Origin: Pyrocephalus nanus | Taxonomy: Eukaryota; Chordata; Aves; Passeriformes; Tyrannidae | Assembly: GCA_038380795.1 (NCBI GenBank) | Contig: CM076261.1 | Span: 97,052,418 to 97,116,417 of the forward strand | Length of the DNA: 64,000 bases | Direction of reading: 5' to 3' | Part shown: positions 20,685-32,410 of the stretch, piece by piece | Layout: each line of letters opens with the position of its first letter | Position numbering within the stretch: position 1 is the stretch's first letter | Translations under genes and position numbers: made by a program | Notes under the pieces: model-generated | Told to the model about the DNA's origin: nothing | Seen by the model: the letters and a program-made list of their open reading frames with translations, nothing else | Database searches by the model: none

Positions 20685-21320
20685 GGGGGGGCTGTTGCCA
20701 TGGGAACGGGGCTGCGGCCACGCTGGGGGGGGACACGGCACTCGGGGGGACACGCGTGACACTGCGGGGGGGGGGGGCGGCCGGACCCGTCCCGTGGGGG
20801 GGACACGGGAATAGGGGGGGACACGGGAACGGGGGGTGTTCCAGGAGCGGGGGGGGACACGTGCGACACTGGGGGGGGACACGGGAACAGGGGGGACACG
20901 GGAACGGGGAGGACACAGGAATGGGGGGGACACGGGAATGGGGGGTGTCCCAGGAGCGGGGGGGACACGCGCGACACTGGGGGGGGTCACGGGAACGGCG
21001 GGGACACGCGCGACACTGGGGGGGTCACGGGAACGGGGGGGGTCCCAGGAACAGGGGGGACACGCGCGACACTGGGGGGGACACGGGAACGAGGAGGACA
21101 CGGGAATGGGGGGTGTTCCAGGAGCGGGGGGGACACGCGCGACACTAGGGGGGGACACGGGAACGGGGGGGACACGGGAATGGGGGGGGACACGGGAACG
21201 GGGGTGTCCCTGGAGCGGGGGGGACACAGGAACAGAGGGGGGGGACACGGGAATGAGAGGGCACGGGAACGGGTGGGGGACACGGGAATGGGGGGGACAC
21301 GCGCGACATTGGGGCTGACT
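20685..21320. repeat. G-rich minisatellite (GGGGGGACACGGGAACGGGG)
   Basis: Units of roughly 18-25 bp combine long G runs with ACACGGGAACGG, ACACGCGCGACACTG and GTGTTCCAGGAGC. The G-rich strand is the BOP1 sense strand, just after its likely start. Many four-run G4 motifs are possible. Expect sequencing and assembly error here. Confidence 0.85.
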
Positions 21321-21729
21321 CGGTCCCTGTGGGTGGGGGGGACACGGCCGTGGGGAGGGGTCTGGTCCTGGGGGGGGACACCCCTTAGTGGGATTGGGGG
21401 TCTCTTGGGATCTGTTCTGGGGGGTCTGTCCCGCTCCTGGCCGGGAGGGGGGACCCGCAGTGGGGATGGGGGGGGGGGGTCAGATCCCAATCCCATCGGG
21501 ATTCCCAATGGGGATCCTTGGGGAGGGGTCTGACCCCTTTTGGGGGACCCTCAGCGATGGGGGGGGGGGGGGGTCGGACCAGTCCCAGTAAAGGGTCCTG
21601 GCAAGGAGAGGGGAGGGGGGGTCAGACCAGGGCCCATCCCCACGACTGGGGGGGTCTCCACTGGGACTGGGGGGGTCTCCACGTGAGTGGGGGTCCCCAC
21701 CGTGACCCCCCCACCCTTTTCCCTGGCAG
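21321..21729. other. BOP1 intron upstream of the acidic exon
   Basis: G-rich intron with GGGGGGTCTCCACTGGGACT-like short repeats, ending in the acceptor TTTTCCCTGGCAG. No coding exon was recognised. Confidence 0.5.
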
Positions 21730-21915
21730 ATGAACCCCCCCGAGGTGAGTGAGGAGCCGACAGACAGCGAGGAGAGCGAGGAGAGCGAGGAAAGCGTCTA
21801 CTCCGGGCTGGAGGACTCGGGCAGCGACAGCAGCGACCCCGAGCAGGGGGGGGAGGAGGAAGATGAAGATGAAGAAGATGAAGGCTCTGGCAGTGACTCC
21901 CCCCCCAAAACACAA
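21730..21915 (+). CDS. BOP1: BOP1 acidic N-terminal exon
   Basis: The exon has 62 codons between acceptor TTTTCCCTGGCAG and donor GTAAGG, phase 0 at the 3' end. The peptide has SEESEESEESVYSGLEDSGS followed by a long Glu/Asp run. It matches the human BOP1 segment SDSEESVFSGLEDSGSDSS. About 40 percent of residues are acidic and there is no folded domain; such tails are typical of pre-ribosome assembly factors. The exon opens with ATG (residues MNPPEVSEEP), which could be the real start if exon 1 is non-coding. Placement beside HSF1 makes the assignment firm. The exact N terminus is unresolved. Confidence 0.9.
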
Positions 21916-22084
21916 GTAAGGGCTCTGATTCCCCCTCCTGCTTCTCTGGGACCCCCAAAAAACACAGGCAGGGACAATCCAAGTGGTGATTCCAGCCCTG
22001 CTCCTGGGGGAGGAGGAGGGATCTGTGTCTGGGATTGATTCCCCCTGAGTTGGGAATTGTGAGGGAAAAACAAAATCCAAACTT

Positions 22085-22262
22085 CCAGAGCTTGAGGGGG
22101 CTCCAGGAGAGCTGGAGAGGGATTTGGGATGAGGGCTGGAGGGACAGCACACAGGGAATGGCTTCCCAGGGTTAGGGGGGAGATTGGGAAGGGATTCCAG
22201 GCTGGGAGGGTGGGGAGGGGCTGGGCTGGAATTCCCAGGGAAGCTGTGGCTGCCCCAGAGCT
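22085..22262 (+). mobile_element. CR1 fragment
   Basis: The stretch from GAGAGCTGGAGAGGGATTTG to GAAGCTGTGGCTGCCCC matches the other CR1 copies, but the 3' end is cut off before the final segment. It lies in the BOP1 intron after the acidic exon. Confidence 0.78.
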
Positions 22263-22424
22263 GGAAAAAGGGGAATTGCAGATGGGAATGATGTGCAGGG
22301 ACACCCCAGCTCCCCTATCAGCAGCTGAGCCTGAGCTGGGGCTCAGGGGGGACTTCCTAAAGTGCTTTCCCAAAGGGCTGGAAGGCTGGGAATGCCTTGG
22401 GGGGGCTGTGGCAGTGGGTGGGAT

Positions 22425-22670
22425 CAGCAGGGATGGGATCCTGAGGGTGGGATCATCAGGGATAGGAATATCAGGGATGGGATCATCAGGGTTGGGATCA
22501 TCAGAGGTGGGATCAACAGGGATGGGAGCAGCAGGGATGGGAGCAGCAGGGATGGGAGCAAGCAGCAGGGATGGATTATCAGGGTGGATCATCAGGGGTG
22601 GGATCCTGAGGGTGGGATCATCAGGGATAGATCCTGAGGGATGGGATCATCAGGGATGGGATCACCCCCT
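22425..22670. repeat. GGGATCATCAGGGAT minisatellite, about 15 bp
   Basis: About 16 degenerate units, with GGGAGCAGCAGGGAT variants. Unique intron lies on either side (22263-22424 and 22671-22729). Confidence 0.85.
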
Positions 22671-22729
22671 GTGCTGGCACTGCTGGGGCACCTCCAACCC
22701 TGGGGCAGGTTTGGGGTCCCCAGTACAGG

Positions 22730-23160
22730 ACATGGAGGGGTTGGAGAGAATCCAGAGGGGACAGGGAGATGATCCCAGGGCTGGAGAAGCTCTGGAGCCG
22801 GGCTGGGAGAGCTGGGAATGTTCCCCTGGAGAAGGGAAGGATCCAGGGAGATCCTTGGAGAACCTTCCAGGGCCTGCAGGGGCTCCAGGAGAGCTGGAGA
22901 GGGATTTGGGATGAGGGCTGGAAGGGACAGCACACAGGGAATGGCTTCCCAGGGTTAGGGGGGAGATTGGGAAGGGATTCCTGGCTGGGAGGGTGGGGAG
23001 GGGCTGGGCTGGAATTCCCAGGGAAGCCCCTGGATCCCTGGGAGTGTCCCAGGCCAGGCTGGATCCCCCTGGGATGGTGGGAGCTGTCCCTGCCCTGGCA
23101 GGGGTGGGAATGGATGATCCTTTAGGTCCCTTCCACCCTGGAATTCCAGGATTCCACACG
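22730..23160 (+). mobile_element. CR1 LINE 3' end, about 430 bp
   Basis: This is the most complete CR1 tail on the plus strand. It runs from AATCCAGAGGGGACAGGGAG through GAGAGCTGGAGAGGGATTTG and GGGAGTGTCCCAGGCCAGGC to the terminal TTTAGGTCCCTTCCACCCTG and CCAGGATTCC. These correspond to the CR1 end that in other birds reads as repeats of an ATTCTATG-like octamer. Confidence 0.85.
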
Positions 23161-23224
23161 GCTGTGCAGTCAGGAACATGATGAGCTTTTTTTCGGGATA
23201 AGCAGGGAGATCCAGCTCTGCCTG

Positions 23225-24795
23225 GGCTGGGGATCTGGGAAGCTGGGAAGCTGGAGAGATGGGAAGCTGGAGATCTGGGAAGCTGGGGATTTGGGAAGCT
23301 GGAGAGCTGGGAAGCTGGGGATCTGGGAAGCTGGAGAGCTGGGAAGCTGGAGATGTGGGAAGCTGGGGATCTGGGAAGCTGGGGATGTGGGGAGCTGGGG
23401 ATCTGGGAAGCTGGGGATGTGGGGAGCTGGGGATCTGGGAAGCTGGAGAGCTGGGAAGCTGGAGATGTGGGGAGCTGGGGATCTGGGAAGCTGGGGATCT
23501 GGGAAGCTGGGGATCTGGGAAGCTGGGGATTTGGGAAGCTGGGGATCTGGGAAGCTGGGGATCTGGGAAGCTGGGGATTTGGGAAGCTGGGGATCTGGGA
23601 AGCTGGAGATCTGGGAAGCTGAGGATCTGGGAAGCTGGGGATCTGGGAAGCTGGAAATCTGGGAAGCTGGGGATTTGGGAAGCTGGAGAGCTGGGAAGCT
23701 GGGGATCTGGGAAGCTGGAGAGCTGGGAAGCTGGGGATGTGGGGAGCTGGGGATCTGGGAAGCTGGGAATCTGGGAAGCTGGGGATCTGGGAAGCTGGAG
23801 ATCTGGGAAGCTGGAGATCTGGGAAGCTGGAAATCTGGGAAGCTGGGGATTTGGGAAGCTGGGGATTTGGCAAGCTGGGGATCTGGGAAGCTGGAAATCT
23901 GGGAAGCTGGGGATTTGGGAAGCTGGGGATCTGGGAAGCTGGGGATCTGGGAAGCTGGGGATTTGGGAAGCTGGGGATCTGGGAAGCTGGAGATCTGGGA
24001 AGCTGGTGATGTGGGGAGCTGGGGATCTGGGAAGCTGGGGATTTGGGAAGCTGGGGATCTGGGAAGCTGGTGATGTGGGGAGCTGGGGATCTGGGAAGCT
24101 GGGAATCTGGGAAGCTGGGGATTTGGGAAGCTGGGGATCTGGGAAGCTGGGGATCTGGGAAGCTGGGGATCTGGGAAGCTGGGGATCTGGGAAGCTGGGG
24201 ATCTGGGAAGCTGGTGATGTGGGGAGCTGGGGATCTGGGAAGCTGGGGATTTGGGAAGCTGGGGATCTGGGAAGCTGGGGATCTGGGAAGCTGGAGATCT
24301 GGGAAGCTGGTGATGTGGGGAGCTGGGGATCTGGGAAGCTGGGAATCTGGGAAGCTGGAAATCTGGGAAGCTGGAAATCTGGGAAGCTGGGGATTTGGGA
24401 AGCTGGGGATCTGGGAAGCTGGGAATCTGGGAAGCTGGAGAGCTGGGAAGCTGGAGATCTGGGAAGCTGGGGATCTGGGAAGCTGGGGATGTGGGGAGCT
24501 GGGAATCTGGGAAGCTGGGAATCTGGGAAGCTGGGGATTTGGGAAGCTGGGGATCTGGGAAGCTGGGGATCTGGGAAGCTGGGGATCTGGGAAGCTGGGG
24601 ATTTGGGAAGCTGGGGATCTGGGAAGCTGGGGATCTGGGAAGCTGGGGATTTGGGAAGCTGGGGATCTGGGAAGCTGGAGATCTGGGAAGCTGAGGATCT
24701 GGGAAGCTGGGGATCTGGGAAGCTGGGAATCTGGGAAGCTGGGGATCTGGGAAGCTGGGGATCTGGGAAGCTGGGGATTTGGGAAGCTGTTCCCT
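23225..24795. repeat. 16-bp minisatellite, about 98 copies
   Basis: The unit is GGGAAGCTGGGGATCT with changes at the GGGGAT part. Sixteen is not a multiple of three, so long open frames occur on both strands (up to 538 and 570 residues with flanks). They are not genes. Confidence 0.95.
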
Positions 24796-25084
24796 CAGCC
24801 TGGGCAGGGCCCAGGGAGCCGGTGCAGCTTGGCCTGTTCCCCCTGCTTTTCCCTTTTCCTCTTTAATTTGGATCATTCCCATTCTCTGCTCCCTCTGAGC
24901 TGCTGGAATTCGGGGCAGAGCAGCCCCACTGATCCATGGGTTGGGATTCCCAGGAGGGTCCTCACCCCCATTCCAGGCAGCTGGGGAGGGAGGTTTTTGG
25001 GGAGATTTGCAGGGATTTGGTGGATCCAGGCATTTCTTTTCCGCCCTCTGGTGGAACGAGCCCTTCTGAGCGGAGCCTCCCGGT
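24796..25084. other. Unique BOP1 intron segment
   Basis: No feature recognised. Confidence 0.4.
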
Positions 25085-25512
25085 TATTCCCAGCTCTTCC
25101 CAGCGCTGTTCCCAGTTATTCCAGCTGTTCCCAGCGCTGTTCCCAGTTATTCCCGGCTGTTCCCAGCGCTGTTCCCAGCGCTGTTCCCAGTTATTCCCGC
25201 TCTCCTCAGCGCTGTTCCCGTTATTCCCAGCTCTTCCCAGCGCTGTTCCCAGTTATTCCCAGCTGTTCCCAGCACTGTTCCTGGTTATTCCCAGCTCTTC
25301 CCAGCACTGTTCCCAGTTATTACAGCTCTTCCCAGCGCTGTTCCCGGTTATTCCCGGCTGTTCCCAGCGCTGTTCCCGGTTATTCCCAGCTCTTCCCAGC
25401 ACTGTTCCCAGTTATTACAGCTCTTCCCAGCGCTGTTCCCGGTTATTCCCGGCTGTTCCCAGCGCTGTTCCTGGTTATTCCCGGCTGTTCCCAGCGCTGT
25501 TCCCTCCAGGCT
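25085..25512. repeat. GCGCTGTTCCCAGTTATTCC minisatellite
   Basis: Units of about 15-33 bp combine CTGTTCCCAGCGCTG with GTTATTCCCAGCTCTTCC. About 15 larger units are present. Confidence 0.88.
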
Positions 25513-26349
25513 GTTCCTGTCCAGGGAGCCCAGGGGTCCATCCCGGCCCTGCCCTCCTGGCTGGGACCCCCAAACCCCACCTGTGGTTCCCAGAGCTCCT
25601 CATCAGCTTCCAGCAGGGTTTTTTTTTTATTATTTTTTTTTTGGGAAAAGCGGATTTAGCGTGGGGGTTGTGCCCAGGTGGGCTCTCTGCAGGTTCCCTC
25701 ACAAGGGATGTCCCACCTGAGCCCCGTCCTGTTCTCCTGGGGAAGATTTTGGGAAGGGTTTGGGACGTTCCCATATCCCGGGGGTGCCAAATCTGCCGTT
25801 CCAGGGGGGGAAAAATCCAGCGGGAATCCCACCCAGGGAGCTGGGCTGAGGGGCTGAGCAGACTGGGAGCAGACTGGGAGCAGACTGGGAGCACTGGGGA
25901 GGCTCTGAGGGCTCCAGCAGGCGCTGCTGGATCCTCATCCCGGAGCGAGGCAGGGAAAGGGGATGGGGGGGAACCGAGGGAAGGGATGGAAACTCCAGCT
26001 CCAACAGGAGAGCCAAAAGCCTGGAAAAAAACTTATCTGCGACCTTGCACCCCTTTTATTTTTTTATTTTTTTTATTTTTTTAATAAAGGCCTTTGTTTT
26101 TGCAGTAATCCCATCCCCTTTGCCGGGGCCGGGATTTTCCAGGGCTCCCCCGGGGGCCGGATCCGCCGCTGCTTTTCCGATTATCCCGCCCAATCCCTCC
26201 TAAAGCCCAGCCCGGCAGGGTCCTGCTGCTCCCTCCTCCTTCCCCTGCTCCAGGAATCTCTTTTCCAGGGAAGGAGAGGGGGCTGTCTGGGCACCCCCTG
26301 GCTGGTTATCCCTGTCTGAGAATTCCTTCCTTTCCTTCCCCCTTGGGAA
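25513..26349. other. Unique BOP1 intron segment
   Basis: Contains T-rich runs (25618-25640, 26060-26085) and a short ACTGGGAGCAG triplicate (25861-25890). No exon recognised. Confidence 0.45.
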
Positions 26350-28705
26350 TTCCGGGATTGTCCCCTCGGGGATCCTGGGATTGTCCCCTCAGGAATCCCG
26401 GGATTGTCCCTTCAGGGATCCCGGGATTGTCCCCTCAGGATTCCTAGGATTGTCCCCTCAGGGATCCCAGGGTTGTCCCCTCGGGAATTCCGGGATGGTC
26501 CCCTCAGGAATCCCGGGATTGTCCCCTCAGGGATCCCGGGATTGTCCCCTCAGGGATCCCGGGATTGTCCCCTCAGAGATCCCAGAGTTGTCCCCTCGGG
26601 GATCCCGGGATTGTCCCCTCGGGGATCCTGGGATTGTCCCCTCGGGGATCCCGGGATTGTCCCCTCAGGAATTCCGGGATTGTCCCCTCGGGAATTCCGG
26701 GATTGTCCCCTCGGGAATCCCGGGATTGTCCCCTCAGGGATCCCGGGATTGTCCCCTCAGGGATCCCGGGATTGTCCCCTCAGGGATCCCGAAATTGTCC
26801 CCTCAGGGATCCCGGGATTGTCCCCTCAGGGATCCCGGGATTGTCCCCTCAGGGATCCCGAAATTGTCCCCTCAGGGATCCCGGGATTGTCCCCTCGGTG
26901 ATCCCGGGATTGTCCCCTCAGAGATCCCGGGATTGTCCCCTCAGAGATCCCAGAGTTGTCCCCTCGGGGATCCCGGGATTGTCTGCTCAGGGATCCCGGG
27001 ATTGTCCCATCGAGGATCCCGGGATTGTCCCCTCAGGAATTCCGGGATTGTCCCCTCGGGAATTCCGGGATTGTCCCCTCAGGAATCCCGGGATTGTCCC
27101 CTTGGGGATCCCGGGATTGTCCCCTCAGGAATCCCGGGATTGTCCCTTCATGGATCCCGGGATTGTCCCCTCAGGATTCCTGGGATTGTCCCCTCAGGGA
27201 TCCCAGGGTTGTCCCCTCGGGAATTCCGGGATGGTCCCCTCAGGAATCCCGGGATTGTCCCCTCAGGGATCCCGGGATTGTCCCCTCAGAGATCCCGGGA
27301 GTGTCCCCTCAGGATTCCTGGGATTGTCCCCTCGGGGATCCCGGGATTGTCCCCTCGGGAACTCCGGGATTGTCCCCTCAGAAATTCCGGGATTGTCCCC
27401 TCAGGGATCTCGGGATTGTCCCCTCAGAAATTCCGGGATTGTCCCCTCAGGGATCTCGGGATTGTCCCCTCAGGGATCCCGGGATTGTCCCCTCGGGGAT
27501 CCTGGGATTGTCCCTTCAGAGATCCTGGGATTGTCCCCTCAGGAATCCTGGGATTGTCCCCTCGGGAATTCTGGGATTGTCCCCTCAGGGATCCCGGGAT
27601 TGTCCCCTCAGGGATCCCGGGATTGTCCCCTTGGAGATCCCGGGATTGTCCCCTCGGTGATCCCGGGATTGTCCCCTCAGAGATCCCAGAGTTGTCCCCT
27701 CGGGGATCCCGGGATTGTCTGCTCAGGGATCCCGGGATTGTCCCATCGAGGATCCCAGAGTTGTCCCCTTGGGGATCCCGGGATTGTCCCCTCAGAGATC
27801 CTGGGATTGTCCCCTCGGGGATCCTGGGATTGTCCCCTCGGGGATCCCGGGATTGTCCCCTCAGGAATTCCGGGATTGTCCCCTCGGGAATCCCGGGATT
27901 GTCCCCTCGGGGATCCCGGGATTGTCCCCTCAGGAATCCTGGGATTTTCCCCTCAGGGATCCTGGGATTGTCCCCTCAGGGATCCCGGGATTGTCCCCTC
28001 GGGAATTCCGGGATTATCCCCTTGGGAATTTCGGGATTGTCCCCTTGGGAATTTCGGGATTGTCCCCTCGGGGATCCTGGGATTGTCCCTTCAGGAATTC
28101 CAGGATTGTCCCCTCAGGAATCCCGGGGTTGTCCCCTCAGGGATCCCGGGATTGTCCCCTCAGGGATCCCGGGATTGTCCCTTCAGAGATCCCGGGATTG
28201 TCCCCTTGGGAATTCCGGGATTGTCCCCTCAGAGATCCTGGGATTGTCCCCTTGGGAATTCCGGGATTGTCCCCTCAGGAATTCCGGGATTGTCCCCTCA
28301 GAGATCCCGGGATTGTCCCTTCAGAGATCCCAGGATTTTCCCCTCAGGGATCCTGGGATTGTCCCCTTGGGAATCCCGGGATTGTCCCCTCGGGGTTCCC
28401 GGGATTGTCCCTTCATGGATCCTGGGATTGTCCCCTCGGGAATTCTGGGATTGTCCCCTTGGGGATCCCGGGATTGTCCCCTCAGGAATCCCAGGATTGT
28501 CCCCTCGGGGATCCCGGGATTGTCCCCTCAGAGATCCCGGGATTGTCCCCTCGGGTATCCCGGGATTGTCCCCTTGGGGATCCCGGGATTGTCCCCTCAG
28601 GAATCCCAGGATTGTCCCCTCAGGGATCCCGGGATTGTCCCCTCAGAGATCCCGGGATTGTCCCCTTGGGGATCCCGGGATTGTCCCCTCAGGGATCCAT
28701 GCCCT
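26350..28705. repeat. 23-bp minisatellite, about 102 copies
   Basis: The unit is built on GGGATTGTCCCCTCAGGGAT plus CCC, with GGGGAT, GGAATT and GAGATC versions mixed. All three plus frames are open (up to 919 residues with flanks). It fills most of the intron before BOP1 exon 29121-29231. Confidence 0.95.
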
Positions 28706-28794
28706 GAGTTTTTGTGGATTCTGGAGCTGTGCTGGCTCCCCATCCCTGGCTGAAGCTCCTGTTCCCATCCCACCTTTCCCTGCAGGTTGGGTGG

Positions 28795-29038
28795 GGGATT
28801 CCTCCCTTTTTCCCTTCCCTTTTCCCTTCCCTTTTCCCTTCCCTTTTCCCTTCCCTTTTCCCTTCCCTTTTCCCTTTCCTTTTCCCTTCCCTTTTCCTTT
28901 TCCCTTTCCTTTTCCCTTCCCTTTTCCCTTTCCTTTTCCCTTTCCTTTTCCCTTCCCTTTTCCTTTTCCCTTTTCCTTTTCCCTTCCCTTTTCCCTTCCC
29001 TTTTCCCTTCCCTTTTCCCTTTCCTTTTCCTCCCATCC
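28795..29038. repeat. Polypyrimidine minisatellite (CCCTTTTCCCTT)n
   Basis: About 240 bases of only C and T on the plus strand, 80 bases before the acceptor of the BOP1 exon. It may act as an over-long pyrimidine tract. Confidence 0.92.
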
Positions 29039-29120
29039 CTCCCCTTCCCAGCCGAGCTCTGGGGGTGTTGAATCCTCGGTGGGATCTCACCCAGCAGGGA
29101 TTTTCCCCCTCGATTTTCAG

Positions 29121-29231
29121 GCCCAGGGGACTCCCAGGAAGAGAAAACCCCTGGAGGATTTTCCAGCCCCGGAGGGGAAGGAGGATCTGCCCCCCCAGGA
29201 CGAGTACGAGGACGACAGCTCGGATGAGGAG
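29121..29231 (+). CDS. BOP1: BOP1 second recognised coding exon
   Basis: The exon has 37 codons, acceptor CGATTTTCAG and donor GTGGGA after GAG GAG, phase 0 at both ends. It encodes a basic patch (PRKRKP) and then DEYEDDSSDEE, which aligns with human BOP1 DEYAEDSSDEED just before the BOP1NT domain. The upstream 330 bases are a pure pyrimidine minisatellite, and before that lies a 102-copy 23-bp array filling most of the intron. The next residue in human is Asp followed by IRNTVGNV; that exon is missing from the remaining 34.8 kb, which implies a very long intron. Confidence 0.9.
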
Positions 29232-29391
29232 GTGGGACCCGCCGGGATTTGGGATTTTTTTAACGTGGGAATGAGATCCAAGGGGTGGGGTTTGTGTCCA
29301 GGGAAGGGGCTGGAGAATTCCTGAGGGAGCTGGGGGGGGGCTCAGCCTGGAGAAAAGGGGGATCAGGGGAGAACTTCTGGCTCTCAACTCC

Positions 29392-30835
29392 ATGATTTCC
29401 CAGTCAGTAATTCCATGATTTCCCGGTCAGTAATTCCATGGTTTCCCGGTCATTAATTCCCTGGTTTTTCCATCAGTAATCCCATGATTTCCCAGTCATT
29501 AATTCCCTGGTTTCCCAGTCAGTAATTCCATGGTTTCTCCATCAGTAATTCCCTGATTTCTCCATCAGTAATTTCATGGTTTTTCCATCAGTAATTCCAT
29601 GGTTTTTCAGTCGTTAATTCCCTGGTTTCCCAGTCAGTAATCCTGTGATTTCCCCGGTAATTCCCTGGTTTCCCAGTCATTAATTCCCTGGTTTCCCAGT
29701 CAGTAATTCCCTGGTTTCCCAGTCAGTAATCCCACGATTTCCCAGTCAGTAATTCCATGATTTCCCCAGTAATTCCCTGGTTTCCCAGTCATTAATTCCC
29801 TGGTTTCCCAGTCATTAATTCCCTGGTTTCCCAGTCAGTAATTCCCTGGTTTCTCCATCAGTAATCCCATGGTTTCCCAGTCAGTAATCCCACAGTTTCC
29901 CAGTCATTAATTCCCTGGTTTCCCAGTCATTAATTCCCTGGTTTCCCAGTCAGTAATCCCACGATTTCCCAGTCAGTAATTCCCTGGTTTCCCAGTCAGT
30001 AATCCCACGATTTCCCAGTCAGTAATTCCCTGGTTTCCCAGTCAGTAATTCCCTGGTTTCCCAGTCAGTAATCCCACGATTTCCCAGTCAGTAATTCCAT
30101 GATTTCCCCAGTAATTCCCTGGTTTCCCAGTCATTAATTCCCTGGTTTCCCAGTCAGTAATCCCATGATTTCCCAGTCAGTAATTCCCTGGTTTCCCAGT
30201 CATTAATTCCCTGGTTTCCCAGTCAGTAATCCCACAGTTTCCCAGTCAGTAATTCCATGATTTCCCCGGTAATTCCCTGGTTTCCCAGTCATTAATTCCC
30301 TGGTTTCCCAGTCAGTAATTCCATGATTTCCCAGTCAGTAATTCCCTGGTTTCCCAGTCGTTAATTCCCTGGTTTCCTAGTCAGTAATCCCATGATTTCA
30401 CAGTCAGTAATCCCACAGTTTCCCAGTCAGTAATTCCATGATTTCGCCGGTAATTCCCTGGTTTCCCAGTCAGTAATTCCCTGGTTTCCCAGTCAGTAAT
30501 TCCCTGGTTTCCCAGTCAGTAATCCCACGATTTCCCAGTCAGTAATTCCCTGGTTTCCCAGTCATTAATTCCCTGGTTTCCCAGTCAGTAATTCCATGAT
30601 TTCCCAGTCAGTAATTCCCTGGTTTCCCAGTCATTAATTCCCTGGTTTCCTAGTCAGTAATCCCATGATTTCCCAGTCAGTAATCCCACAGTTTCCCAGT
30701 CAGTAATTCCATGATTTCCCCGGTAATTCCCTGGTTTCCCAGTCAGTAATTCCCTGGTTTCCCAGTCAGTAATTCCCTGGTTTCCCACTCAATAATCCCA
30801 CGATTTCCCGGTAATTCCCTGCTTTCCCGGTGTGA
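29392..30835. repeat. 23-bp minisatellite, about 62 copies
   Basis: The unit is TTCCCTGGTTTCCCAGTCAG plus TAA, with CATGATTTC and CACAGTTTC versions. It is AT-richer than the other arrays. ATTCCATGATTTC words resemble the CR1 terminal repeat. Confidence 0.94.
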
Positions 30836-31384
30836 GCAGGAGGGCAGGGATGTCTCCAGCAGGGAATGGCTCCAGGGGAGGCTTTTCCAGGTGTTTAGGA
30901 GGTGTCTGAGCCCCCCCCTTCCCTGGGCCCTCCCAGGGAGCCTCTCCCATGGGTCAGGGGTCGGAAAAAAGCTTGGAAAGAGCTTGGAAAGCGGCTGGAA
31001 AGCGGCGCGGTGGAAGCTGCCGGGAGGCCTGGGATGCCCCCGGGGCTCGGCCGTTCCAGACAGGCCTTTGCTGATGGCTGGGAAATCAATTAACAGCCCC
31101 GGCCCGGGGGGGCTGGGGGGGCTGTGGGGGCGTTTGGATCCTGTTCCCGGCCCTGGGAATTCCATTCACCTGGAAGGGCACCGGGAAACCTCATCCCGGA
31201 GCGGGCCCGGGGGGGGGCTCCAAGGAAGGGGGAATATTTGGGGCTGTCCTGGCTGGGAAGGGACAGGAGGGCTGGAGAGCCAGGGAATGCTGGGAATAAC
31301 GGGAATAACGGGAATGGAACGCCCGGGGAGCGATGGGGGTGGAGGGGGCAGCAGCCTGGAGAGCTCTGGGGCGTCCTGGGCAAT
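30836..31384. other. Unique BOP1 intron island
   Basis: A GC-rich non-repetitive stretch. The segment 31050-31100 (GACAGGCCTTTGCTGATGGC, then GGGAAATCAATTAACAGCCC) looks unlike the surrounding low-complexity DNA and is a candidate conserved element. Confidence 0.4.
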
Positions 31385-32410
31385 CCAGAGGGGTTGGGAT
31401 TGTGGTGTTTTTAGGGGTGTCTTGTTCCTGGAAATTCCAGAGGGGCTGGGATTGTGGTGTTTTTAGGGGTGTCTTGTTCCTGGAATTTCCAGAGGGGCTG
31501 GGATTGTGATGTTTTTAGGGATGTCCTATGGTTCCTGGACAATCCAGGGGGGTCAGGATTGCCATTCCTGGTGTTTTTAGGGATGTCTTGTTCCTAGACA
31601 ATCCAGAGGGGCTGGGATTGTGGTGTTTTTAGGGATGTCCTGTTGTTCCTGGACAATGCAGGGGGTTCAGGATTGCTGTTCCTGGTGTTTTTAGGGATGC
31701 CCTGTGGTTCCTGGAAAATCCAGAGGGGCTGGGATTGTGGTGTTTTTAGGGATGTCCTATTCCTGGACAATCCAGGGGGGCTGGGATTGTGGTGTTTTAG
31801 GGGTATCCTGTGGTTCCTGGACATTCCAGAGGGTTTGGGATTGTGGTGCCTGCTGTTTTTAGGGATATCCTGTGGTTGGTTCCTGGATGATCTATGGGGT
31901 TCAGGATTGCCATTCCTGGTGTTTTTAGGGATACCCTGTGGTTCCTGGACAATCCAGGGGGTTCAGAATTGTGGTGCCTGCTGTTTCTAGGGATGTTCTG
32001 TGGTTCCTGGACAATCCAGGGGGGTCAGGATTGCTGTTCCTGGACAATCCAGGGGGTTCAGGATTGCCGTTCCTGGTGTTTTTAGGGATACCCTGTGGTT
32101 CCTGGACAATCCAGGGGGTTCCTGGTGTTTTTGGGGATGTCCTGTGGTTCCTGGACGATCCAGGGGGTTCAGGATTGCCATTCCTGGTGTTTTTAAGAAT
32201 TCCCTGAGGTTCCTGGATGATCCAGGGGGTTCAGGATTGCTGTTCCTGGACGATCCAGGGGGTTCAGGATTGCCGTTCCTGGTGTTTTTAGGGATACCCT
32301 GTGGTTCCTGGACAATCCAGGGGGGTCAGGATTGCTATTCCTGGTGTTTTTGGGGATACCCTGTGGTTCCTGGACAATCCAGGGGGTTCCTGGTGTTTTT
32401 AGGGGCGCCC
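31385..32410. repeat. Minisatellite of about 45-75 bp units
   Basis: Units share GGTTCCTGGACAATCCAGGG, GGTTCAGGATTGCCATTCCT and GGTGTTTTTAGGGAT. About 17 copies of the last motif, with internal deletions. Confidence 0.9.

Noticed and set aside
22129..23160. ORFs shared between several places (GLEKLWSRAGRAGNVPLEKG-type peptides)
   Set aside because: They are reading frames across the non-coding 3' region of CR1 copies, not a gene family.
26381..29324. ORFs up to 919 codons ending in the BOP1 exon peptide
   Set aside because: The frame runs by chance from the 23-bp array through the pyrimidine tract into the true exon. The AG acceptor at 29119-29120 and the phase show the real exon starts at 29121.
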